Shown here in pieces: positions 1-6,102 of a stretch of 33,620 bases of DNA (position 1 is the first letter of the stretch; each line of letters opens with the position of its first letter). The DNA comes from Bacillota bacterium (GTDB taxonomy: Bacteria; Bacillota; Clostridia; Lachnospirales; Cellulosilyticaceae). Position numbers and translations under genes: made by a program. Under the pieces are notes generated by a model. That model worked only from the letters and a program-made list of their open reading frames with translations. It made no database searches and was not told the DNA's origin. Location of the stretch: NCBI GenBank assembly GCA_023410675.1, contig JAEYPM010000007.1, forward strand, positions 1 to 33,620, given 5' to 3'.

Positions 1-1
1 C

Positions 2-244
2 TCTGCCATGGTAATTAAAGCCTTTAACGGTGAACTTTACAGTTGTATCGGTGAAAAAGTCTATGCTCTTGAGGTATTGCCAGAACACAAGCTTGCCTCA
101 AAGGCTTTTGACCTAGTTGCTCTTCCTACAGAACCTAAGCAGAAATACATTCCACCTATGAGCCATCCTTGGAAACAAGCTTCATTTGAACGCTATCTTA
201 AAAAGCAGGCACACAGGCAAGATCTGCAAGAAAAAACTGCCTAA
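2..244 (+). CDS. Transposase C-terminus (IS, DDE type), partial at window edge
   Basis: The reading frame is open to the left edge, so only the last ~80 residues of a longer protein are visible; the first in-window ATG (position 8) is not a credible start and has no ribosome site. The tail has a small beta-rich stretch (residues around FNGELY, VYALE) followed by a proline/histidine motif (YIPPMSHPWK) and a basic end. From memory this pattern closes integrase-core (IS481/ISNCY-like) transposases of clostridia, where the C-terminal beta-domain follows the DDE core; the core itself is outside the window, so the family is an inference. A folded non-coding stretch follows and probably belongs to the same element. 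Confidence 0.55.
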   Translation, partial: SAMVIKAFNGELYSCIGEKVYALEVLPEHKLASKAFDLVALPTEPKQKYIPPMSHPWKQASFERYLKKQAHRQDLQEKTA

Positions 245-323
245 ATGTGAATTAGTTCTTTTCTTTTCTTTAAAGCTACATGCTTCTAAGACTTATTAAG
301 TATGCTTAAAATCCAAAACACAG

Positions 324-454
324 TTATCCTTAACCTCTTAACTATGCACTACTTAAAAGCATAAATTATGTCAAGGACTTGCCGCTTTAGCGGTGCGTAG
401 CATCCTTGATAAGATTTGTGGTTTTAAGTACCCTTTTAAAAGAGGTAAGGATAA
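324..454. repeat. Long nested inverted repeat (imperfect stem-loop) behind the transposase
   Basis: Four nested complementary pairs are visible: 324-339 with 440-454 (15 pairs, one bulged base), 350-358 with 422-430 (9 pairs), 371-377 with 403-409 (7 pairs), and the inner CCGC 382-385 with GCGG 390-393 (loop TTTA). Together they form a ~130-nt cruciform or RNA hairpin with internal loops. It lies between the transposase stop and the presumed element end. It could protect the element from outside transcription, act in its regulation, or be a structured RNA; the sequence does not decide. Confidence 0.6.
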
Positions 455-468
455 AATACTCAAATAAA

Positions 469-488
469 AGCACCAGAAAACTGGTGCT
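469..488. repeat. Short hairpin near presumed IS end
   Basis: AGCACCAG (469-476) and CTGGTGCT (481-488) form an 8-bp stem with an AAAA loop. No T-run follows on the + strand, so it is not a clean intrinsic terminator. It is followed at 490-531 by TGTC/GACA-containing sequence that may be the terminal repeat of the element; the partner end is outside the window. Confidence 0.45.
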
Positions 489-599
489 AATGTCTAAACA
501 ATTTGCGGACATTTTCAAAAATGGTTGACATATTTTTTATTACTTACCCATCTTAACTATAATTGTTTTGCTTCCTTTTATATTCATACGCTAATCAAA

Positions 600-1121
600 T
601 TAAGCTTCTAATAATATTTTATTAATTCCCATTAATACCTCTTCTCTATCTGTTAGAACATCATAAAATCCCTTGCTATAGTAAAGTCTTTGTATATCCA
701 CTGTTCTAATATCTCCTATTTGCAATCTTGTTAAATAGCCATTTTTAAATCCCTTTACTTGAATGTCTATCTGAAATTCTGGGTTTGCTGGCAAAGAAGT
801 AGGCTTCACAGAAGTTGTTGGTATAATTACAAACTTACTCTTGAAGTACTTAAAAATATAGCACCAATGCCCACCATATAATTCTTTTGGGAACCCTCTT
901 GTTAAATTAAAATATGCAAGCTGATGCGTCCTTGGAATTTTTTTAGGTGTATAGATGGTCGTTGAAGGATCTCCTGTTTGACTCGGTGTAAGTTTATCAT
1001 AAAAATAATTGAGCTGACCTATTTGATACTCTAAGTCCTTAATAAACCCCTCTATGTCTCCATAATTTTTTAGTGATTTTAAGCTCATGGTAATTTGATT
1101 CATTCTTGATTCAATATCCAT
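600..1121 (-). CDS. PemK/MazF-like toxin-family protein, no antitoxin partner visible
   Basis: 173 residues. The C-terminal ~105 residues follow the PemK/MazF pattern: a G-x-P-x-E-L-x-G-x-H-W strand start (about residues 75-86), a hydrophobic strand ending in IIPTTS (about 98-103), then a strand with DIRTVDIQRL (about 138-147), comparable to the 'vvplTS ... IRTIDK.RL' pattern of these endoribonucleases. Family members cleave single-stranded RNA; activity here is inferred. The N-terminal ~60 residues look helical or coiled-coil and are not part of the usual ~110-residue toxin. GGGAGGAT precedes the ATG, so the start is secure. No small antitoxin gene adjoins it on either side. It sits next to an insertion-sequence remnant, fitting an accessory location. 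It may be a non-toxic relative. Confidence 0.6.
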   Translation of the reverse strand: MDIESRMNQITMSLKSLKNYGDIEGFIKDLEYQIGQLNYFYDKLTPSQTGDPSTTIYTPKKIPRTHQLAYFNLTRGFPKELYGGHWCYIFKYFKSKFVIIPTTSVKPTSLPANPEFQIDIQVKGFKNGYLTRLQIGDIRTVDIQRLYYSKGFYDVLTDREEVLMGINKILLEA

Positions 1122-1496
1122 TTTTGTATCCTCCCACAGAATACTTAATATTCATTTAAATCAACAATAATATATTACCATATTTTTACATAAATGAAAA
1201 TATTTTTAATTAAAATAATAATATTAAATATTCAAATTCACTTACTACAAGATAATTGATCGAGGTTTTTCGCTGGGTAATCCAATAGTAATTAAGATGA
1301 ATAATGCATATACTAACATCAATCCAATATGTAGTGAAAAAAAATAATTAATTAATAATTCTCATAATATTTTGTTTTATTATACAACAATAGTCCTTCA
1401 ATCGTAAAAAATGATATATTTATCTTATTTATCTATGCCAAACACAAAAAGTTCGTTATAATGGGTTTGTCCATTATATAATAGAAAGGTTTTTTG
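1122..1496. other. AT-rich divergent intergenic region
   Basis: About 375 very AT-rich bases between two divergent genes. It must hold both promoters. The only feature I can place is the -10/dyad at 1457-1478 in front of the + strand gene. No RNA gene is recognised. Confidence 0.5.
1435..1478 (+). promoter_or_regulatory. Putative promoter with an 8-bp dyad over the -10 box
   Basis: A perfect TATAAT (1457-1462) has a weak -35 candidate ATGCCA (1435-1440) at 16 bases. TATAATGG (1457-1464) and CCATTATA (1471-1478) are exact inverted copies around GTTTGT, so the -10 box is half of a perfect dyad that could be an operator or a 5' hairpin in the transcript. The AGAAAGG ribosome site follows at 1483-1489. 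Confidence 0.45.
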
Positions 1497-2042
1497 ATGA
1501 TGAACAAATTTAAGTTAAATAGGCTCAAAGAAAAGTTAGACTTCATTTCAGTTAATTTTTTTATTTATATTTTCAAATGTGTTCTTGGTGCTTCTATTTG
1601 TTACTTATTCCATTACTTATTCCCTGAATTTAGGTTTTATTGGAGTATAGTATCTGTGGTTCTTGTTATCTCTCCAGATGATATAGAATGCAAAGAGCTC
1701 CCTATTTCTCGTATTAAAGCAAATATTATTGGTTCGTTAGTTGGACTTATTTTGTTTTTGATTCATCTTCCTAATCTTGTTTTCATGTGTGTTGGTATCC
1801 TATTGACTATTTTTATATGCAACATGATCAAACTGGGGGCTGCTACACGTTCAGCCCTTGCAGCTCTTGTAATTGTTTTAATTCAAGAAAGTACAGATGT
1901 TTCCTTTATTAGTGCTTTTCAGCGTATGCTTAGTGTTGTTATCGGATGTTTTACAGCACTAATTATTAATTATGGTGTTGAATTTATTATCAATGCACAC
2001 AATCGTTTTAAAAATACATATTTATTTAATTCGGAAAAGTAA
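1497..2042 (+). CDS. FUSC-like (aromatic-acid-exporter-type) small membrane protein
   Basis: About 181 residues. A short basic N-terminus is followed by roughly five hydrophobic segments. The WSIVSVVLVISPD stretch followed by R-I-x-A-N-I-I-G-S-L-V-G is the typical core of FUSC/ArAE-family integral membrane domains, in which the first helices precede a conserved basic loop. The protein is only a single half-unit without the cytoplasmic C-terminal domain of full-length exporters, so it would need to oligomerise. Substrate unknown. A TTG at 1494 is in frame, but ATG at 1497 (or 1500) is better spaced from AGAAAGG at 1483-1489. A DUF1189-like membrane protein follows 66 bases downstream in the same direction, possibly co-transcribed. 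Confidence 0.6.
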   Translation: MMNKFKLNRLKEKLDFISVNFFIYIFKCVLGASICYLFHYLFPEFRFYWSIVSVVLVISPDDIECKELPISRIKANIIGSLVGLILFLIHLPNLVFMCVGILLTIFICNMIKLGAATRSALAALVIVLIQESTDVSFISAFQRMLSVVIGCFTALIINYGVEFIINAHNRFKNTYLFNSEK

Positions 2043-2054
2043 AAAATTATTTGA

Positions 2055-2083
2055 TTGACAGGGGAATTAAGCTATATTATTCT
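2055..2083 (+). promoter_or_regulatory. Possible promoter before the DUF1189-like gene
   Basis: TTGACA (2055-2060), 17 bases, then TATTCT (2078-2083). It would give a very short leader before the ribosome site at 2091-2098, so the gene may instead be read from the upstream promoter. Confidence 0.3.
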
Positions 2084-2108
2084 ATTTTTCAAGGGGGGTG
2101 TTCCCATT

Positions 2109-2915
2109 ATGGAACAAAAAAAAGCAGGATTTTTTTCAAAAGTTTTCTATAGTATCTCTAATATGAGTTTTTATGTAACTGTAATAAAAGAATCTGTAGG
2201 AAAGGCCTTTAAGTATTTAGTATTATTTTCTTTGATACTTGGAGCAATTAGCTCAATAAAACCGATTATATCTTTCTTAAGTACAATTGATCTATTAGAT
2301 GATTTTCTCACAAAGGATGTACCAGATTTTACATTTACAAAAGGTGAGCTTACTATTGAAGGTAAGATGCCTATGGTTATTGATGCTGGTGATCGTGCAG
2401 CTATTATTATTGATACCTCTGGTAAGTCAGATGAGAGCGTTTTAGATAAATACAACCAAGGTACCTTTATCTCTAACACATATATGATAAACAAAAAAAA
2501 TGCTGCCCAAACAGAACGCATTGATTTTTCTCAGCTTGATTCCTTTACTTTTACAAAATCATCTCTTACTATATTTTTGTCTAGGCTAAAACCATTTACT
2601 GCCTTATTTCCTATAGTTATTATTATTGCTATGCTCACAGTCAAATTGATTGATTCAATGTTTATTAGTGTACTTGCTGCTATTGTCGGATCTATAATAA
2701 AAATAAATCTCAGTTATGTTCAGACCTATTCTATTGGTATTTATGCAATGACATTACCATCAATCATAGAATTTCTTGTTGGTCTATTACCTTTTAATAT
2801 ACCATTTTTCTTTGTACTCTATTATGCTATAGTAATTATTTATCTTTACAATGCATTTTCTCATATTAAGAAGGAAATGGAAATGCAAGCTAAAAATGAT
2901 GCACAATTGATATAA
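2109..2915 (+). CDS. DUF1189-like membrane protein
   Basis: 268 residues from the ATG at 2109, which has AAGGGGGG at 2091-2098; the longer frame back to a TTG at 2055 has no ribosome site and was not used. One membrane helix lies near residues 35-55, then an extracytoplasmic domain of about 100 residues (GELTIEGKMPMVIDAG, IIIDTSG and a second strand-rich half with FTFTKSSLTIF), then about four helices. This helix, 'IIDT' beta domain, helix bundle order is what I know of the Firmicutes DUF1189 family, whose function is not established. The charged C-terminus is cytoplasmic by the usual rule. It follows the FUSC-like gene and ends at a strong terminator. Confidence 0.6.
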   Translation: MEQKKAGFFSKVFYSISNMSFYVTVIKESVGKAFKYLVLFSLILGAISSIKPIISFLSTIDLLDDFLTKDVPDFTFTKGELTIEGKMPMVIDAGDRAAIIIDTSGKSDESVLDKYNQGTFISNTYMINKKNAAQTERIDFSQLDSFTFTKSSLTIFLSRLKPFTALFPIVIIIAMLTVKLIDSMFISVLAAIVGSIIKINLSYVQTYSIGIYAMTLPSIIEFLVGLLPFNIPFFFVLYYAIVIIYLYNAFSHIKKEMEMQAKNDAQLI

Positions 2916-2941
2916 AATGAATTAAAAGCTCATAAACTAAT

Positions 2942-3001
2942 ATACGCCCTTTAGATAAATAAGTAGAACTGTGTACTATCTATCTAACAGGGCGTATTTT
3001 T
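2942..3001 (+). terminator. Intrinsic terminator after the DUF1189-like gene
   Basis: ATACGCCCTTTAGATA (2942-2957) pairs with 2981-2997 with one bulged C (2988), followed by TTTTTAT. The stem also lies between converging transcripts (purH ends at 3070), but the T-run favours the + strand. Confidence 0.75.
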
Positions 3002-3069
3002 ATACTCTATATTGCGTATATAGAACTCAAATCTAGGCTATAAGTTATTCCTTGTGTATTCGGCTGATA

Positions 3070-4620
3070 TTAGTGCTTAAAATGTCTCATTCCTGTAAAT
3101 ATCATGGCTATGTTATTTTCATTACATACCTTAATTGAATCTTCATCTCTTACAGAGCCTCCTGGCTGAATTATGGCTGTTATTCCAGCAGCTACAGCTT
3201 CTTTCACGCAATCATCAAATGGGAAAAAGGCATCTGATGCAAGAACACTTCCATCTACAACTTCTTTCCCTAAAAACTCTATCCCATGTTCTATGGCTTG
3301 CTTAGTAGCCCATATTCTATTGGTTTGCCCACCAGCTAATCCTACAGACATACCATCTTTAGCTAGTGCAATACCATTAGACTTAACATGTTTTACAAGC
3401 TTCCATGCAAAGAGTAAGTCTTCCATTTCTTTTGGTGATGGCTGTCTATTTGTAACAACTTTCAACTCTTCTTCGTTTAATAACAGTAAATCTTTTGACT
3501 GAACAATCATACCGCCACCTACTTTTTTCATATCAAAAGCATGTGGATCTTTGTATTCAATATCTTCTAACTTAAGCACTCTTAAATTTTTCTTAGATTT
3601 AAGAATTTCAAGGGCATCTTCATCATAAGAAGGCGCAATAATGATCTCTAGAAAAATTTTAACCATCTCTTCAGCTGCTAACTTATCCACCTTTCTATTG
3701 GCAACCACAATACCTCCGAAAATAGATAGAGGATCAGCTTTATATGCTTTTTGATAAGCTTCTAAGATTGTTTCTCCACTTCCAACACCACATGGATTTG
3801 CATGTTTTACTGCTACAATAGTAGGTACTTTAAATTCTTTTAGGAGTTCAAGTGCACCATTTGCATCATTAATGTTGTTATAGGATAATTCTTTACCATT
3901 AAGCTGCTTTGCATCTGCAAGTGTTCCCTTGGTTTTTCCAACTTCCATGTAAAAAGCAGCTTCTTGATGAGGGTTTTCTCCATAACGCATATCTTGAACT
4001 TTCTCAAAAGTCATGGTTAATTTTTCTGGAAGTTTATAATCTCCTCTTTGCACTTTAAGATAAGAGGCTATCATTGAGTCATAATTTGCTGTGTGTTCAA
4101 ATACCTTTGTGGCTAAGTAGAAATTAGTTTCTTTTGACACTTTTTTGTTGGTCGTTAGTTCTTTAAGAACTACCTCATAGTCCTCAGGATCTACTATTAC
4201 TGTAACATCTTGGTTATTCTTTGCTGCAGAGCGAAGCATAGTTGGACCACCAATATCTATATTTTCTATTGCTTCTTCTAATTTTACACCAGGTTTTAAA
4301 ATAGTTTGTTTAAAAGGATATAAGTTAACAACAACAATATCAATATTAGAAAGTCCTAAAGATTTCATCTGTTTTTGGTGTTCTTCGTTGGCTCTAATAT
4401 TTAATAGTCCTGCATGAATAGCTGGATGAAGTGTTTTTACTCTTCCATCTAAACACTCTGGAAAACCTGTTACATCAGAAATACCTATTACATCAACACC
4501 CGCATTTTTTAAAGTATTATAGGTTCCACCTGTTGATATAATGTCTACTCCTAGTCCTTTTAACTCTTTTGCAAATGCTATAATACCTGTTTTGTCTGAC
4601 ACACTAATTAATGCTCTCAT
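3070..4620 (-). CDS. purH: Bifunctional AICAR formyltransferase / IMP cyclohydrolase
   Basis: 516 residues, full length. It carries out the last two steps of purine synthesis: formyl transfer from 10-formyl-THF to AICAR (ZMP), then ring closure to IMP. The N-terminal MGS-like cyclohydrolase domain starts with ISVSDKTG and includes DGRVKTLHP (about 58-66). The formyltransferase domain carries RYGENPHQ (212-219) and the catalytic Lys-His pair in VKHANPCG (K272, H273), and ends with the usual GMRHFKH. AAAGGAGGAG sits just before the ATG. The gene is not in a pur cluster here; it stands alone under a strong promoter and a ZTP riboswitch whose ligand derives from its own substrate, ZMP. Confidence 0.97.
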   Translation of the reverse strand: MRALISVSDKTGIIAFAKELKGLGVDIISTGGTYNTLKNAGVDVIGISDVTGFPECLDGRVKTLHPAIHAGLLNIRANEEHQKQMKSLGLSNIDIVVVNLYPFKQTILKPGVKLEEAIENIDIGGPTMLRSAAKNNQDVTVIVDPEDYEVVLKELTTNKKVSKETNFYLATKVFEHTANYDSMIASYLKVQRGDYKLPEKLTMTFEKVQDMRYGENPHQEAAFYMEVGKTKGTLADAKQLNGKELSYNNINDANGALELLKEFKVPTIVAVKHANPCGVGSGETILEAYQKAYKADPLSIFGGIVVANRKVDKLAAEEMVKIFLEIIIAPSYDEDALEILKSKKNLRVLKLEDIEYKDPHAFDMKKVGGGMIVQSKDLLLLNEEELKVVTNRQPSPKEMEDLLFAWKLVKHVKSNGIALAKDGMSVGLAGGQTNRIWATKQAIEHGIEFLGKEVVDGSVLASDAFFPFDDCVKEAVAAGITAIIQPGGSVRDEDSIKVCNENNIAMIFTGMRHFKH

Positions 4621-4660
4621 TTTTCTCCTCCTTTTAAATATTTAAAATATTATTTTGTTT

Positions 4661-4714
4661 ATAAAAAAGACCATCTGTCAATATTACATTTTATGTAATA
4701 TTGCCCAGACGGTC
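4661..4714 (-). terminator. Riboswitch-controlled intrinsic terminator before purH
   Basis: On the minus strand GACCGTCTG (4714-4706) pairs with CAGATGGTC (4677-4669; one G-U), enclosing a perfect 10-bp hairpin (4702-4693 with 4689-4680), followed by TTTTTTAT. The 5' arm lies inside the conserved 3' part of the ZTP aptamer, so aptamer and terminator cannot form together. Ligand binding should therefore allow read-through into purH. Confidence 0.85.
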
Positions 4715-4776
4715 GGCTTATTCTCTCTCATACTCCCTGCAAGTTTATTCTTGCTTATCCGTCAGTCATATGAGAT
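4702..4776 (-). promoter_or_regulatory. ZTP (ZMP/ZTP, pfl motif) riboswitch
   Basis: Read on the minus strand, the leader has CTCATA...TATGAG (P1: 4774-4769 with 4732-4727), the GACTG-like internal segment, a GCAAG/CTTGC hairpin (4754-4750 with 4743-4739), GGGAG, and the hallmark GCCGACCGTCTGGGCA (4717-4702). This is the pfl-motif consensus (CCGCCUGGGCA with one C-to-U change). The class senses ZMP/ZTP, which accumulates when 10-formyl-THF is short, and typically controls purH and folate genes, as here. A terminator overlaps its 3' end, giving an on-switch. Confidence 0.88.
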
Positions 4777-4800
4777 ATTATTAAGTTAATGGCTATGTTT

Positions 4801-4829
4801 ATTATATATCATTTAGATTATTTGGTCAA
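4801..4829 (-). promoter_or_regulatory. Sigma-A-type promoter of the purH transcript
   Basis: Minus-strand TTGACC (4829-4824), exactly 17 bases, then perfect TATAAT (4806-4801). The aptamer starts about 25 bases downstream. Confidence 0.8.
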
Positions 4830-4870
4830 TAATTGAATCTATAGAGAAACCACTTAAAATTAAGTATGCT

Positions 4871-4918
4871 AATGTATAAAATGTACATTCTATAAGTATC
4901 AAAATATGATATACTTAT
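4871..4918. repeat. Two small inverted repeats before the DUF5721-like gene
   Basis: AATGTA (4871-4876) with TACATT (4884-4889), and ATAAGTAT (4892-4899) with ATACTTAT (4911-4918). They sit 35-80 bases before the start codon, where a promoter or operator is expected. No clear -35/-10 pair was found. Confidence 0.35.
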
Positions 4919-4950
4919 TTTACTAAGAGCATATTTAAGGAGCACCAAAG

Positions 4951-5403
4951 ATGGAAAAATATGAAATTACTAATAATAAAGAATTTATGACTATGCTACT
5001 CAAAACAACTCTTTTTGATACTTTTGAAACACGAGAACTATTAATTAAGACTGCTTTTACTTCTGTCATGGACGGAAGACGCAATAAAGACTATTTTTCA
5101 TCTGACGAAAAAGACAGTTCTTCTTACCTTTTAACGTGGAATGAAATAAGACCTTATGCCTATAGTTTAGTTCATGGCAACAAACTGCCAACTTATTTCA
5201 AAATAATATTATCTACAAATGCTGATAAAACAGCAGCGATATCCCATGATGTCACTACTTTTTTTCTAAACATTGAGTTTCAAGATAACCAAATTACCTG
5301 TACCACTGCTACTGCCTATAAGGCATTTACAATGGACAAATCTGCAGAAAAAGCCTGGGATACTCGGATCCAAGACTTTTTATTTAAGTATCATTTTTTA
5401 TAA
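4951..5403 (+). CDS. Small DUF5721-like protein of unknown function
   Basis: 150 residues with AAGGAG 8 bases before the ATG. It starts with an EFMTMLLKTTLFDTFE stretch, has a DGRRNKDYF turn and a YLLTWNEIRPYAYSLVHG strand, and ends in TRIQDFLFKYHFL. The layout matches, as I remember it, the DUF5721 family of Lachnospiraceae; no catalytic motif is visible and no function is known. It has no signal peptide or membrane helix. It is a single gene, read towards the sugar operon, and its last six bases overlap the end of the aldolase gene on the other strand. Two small inverted repeats lie in its upstream region. Confidence 0.55.
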   Translation: MEKYEITNNKEFMTMLLKTTLFDTFETRELLIKTAFTSVMDGRRNKDYFSSDEKDSSSYLLTWNEIRPYAYSLVHGNKLPTYFKIILSTNADKTAAISHDVTTFFLNIEFQDNQITCTTATAYKAFTMDKSAEKAWDTRIQDFLFKYHFL

Positions 5404-6075
5404 TCCAAGCATAGAACTACCCTCAGATGTAATCTTATAAAAGTCATTCGTAAAATCATAAACAGCCTTATCTGTAAGCGGATGATATAAAATATCCTTA
5501 AGAAGCTCAGGTGATACTGTTACTGCTCCAACACCTATTTCAGCTAGCTTTAATACCTGTTCCACATTTTTAAAGCTAGCAGCTAATACACCAGCTTTGT
5601 CATTTATCTTTGATAATATGTTGTGTATCGTTGTAGCAACCAATACGCCATCTGCACCAATCATATCTAGTCTATTGACGTATGGTGCAACCCACATTGC
5701 TCCTGTCTTTGCAGCTAACACTGCTTGCAATGGTGTATAGATAGCCGTAGCCGTAATATTGATTTCTTGTTTATGAAGCTCTTTCATAGCCTCTATTCCA
5801 TCTGGCGTTACGGGAACCTTGATAAATATATTTTCACCTAGCTTTTCTCTCATATATTCTGCTTCTTTGATCATCTCTTCTGCCTTAGCAGATAGTACTT
5901 GTGCATGTAACTGCATATGATCTTCTAATACTTCCTTTATCATTTGAAGTTGCTTCATTGGGTTGTTTTTTTCTTTTGCTAGTAGTGATGGATTGGTTGT
6001 TACCCCATCAATTGGCAACCTCTTAATCATTAATTTAATATCTTCTACGTTTGCTGAATCAATATAAATTCTCAT
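5398..6075 (-). CDS. Fructose-6-phosphate aldolase / transaldolase family protein
   Basis: 225 residues, the usual length of the small FSA/TalC group. A TIM-barrel class I aldolase: the Schiff-base lysine is K86 in IFIKVP, with the N-terminal IDSAN and the GVTTNPSLL loop of the family. The APYVNR motif carries Tyr132 where true transaldolases have Phe (SPFVGR), which from the literature on E. coli FsaA (K85/Y131) points to aldolase rather than transaldolase chemistry; this is an inference from one position. AAAGGAG precedes the ATG. It follows the FGGY kinase by 27 bases, clearly one operon, so it probably handles a sugar phosphate made by that kinase. Its stop overlaps the convergent upstream gene by 6 bases and no terminator separates them. 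Confidence 0.85.
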   Translation of the reverse strand: MRIYIDSANVEDIKLMIKRLPIDGVTTNPSLLAKEKNNPMKQLQMIKEVLEDHMQLHAQVLSAKAEEMIKEAEYMREKLGENIFIKVPVTPDGIEAMKELHKQEINITATAIYTPLQAVLAAKTGAMWVAPYVNRLDMIGADGVLVATTIHNILSKINDKAGVLAASFKNVEQVLKLAEIGVGAVTVSPELLKDILYHPLTDKAVYDFTNDFYKITSEGSSMLGL

Positions 6076-6102
6076 CGCTATTCTCCTTTTATGTCAATTA
6101 TT

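Larger units (their letters stand above)
245..599. other. Gene-free stretch: IS tail and flank
   Basis: About 355 bases without a gene. It holds the nested inverted repeat, the short hairpin and TGTC-containing sequence around 490-531 that may be the right terminus of the insertion sequence. From about 532 to 599 I see only AT-rich DNA and no terminator for the minus-strand gene ending at 600. Confidence 0.5.

Noticed and set aside
1245..1334. Short hydrophobic minus-strand frame ending FILITIGLPSEKPRSIIL
   Set aside because: About 30 codons, no ribosome site and no recognised family; may be a gene remnant but not supportable.
2171..2521. Open frame on the minus strand
   Set aside because: Lies entirely inside the DUF1189-like gene, no ribosome site, composition of an antisense shadow.
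4702..4776. Purine (guanine/adenine) riboswitch before purH
   Set aside because: Lacks the purine aptamer loops; the CCGACCGTCTGGGCA and GACTG elements fit the ZTP class.
5398..6075. Classical transaldolase assignment
   Set aside because: Short length and APYVNR (Tyr132) fit the FSA subgroup better; activity left open.
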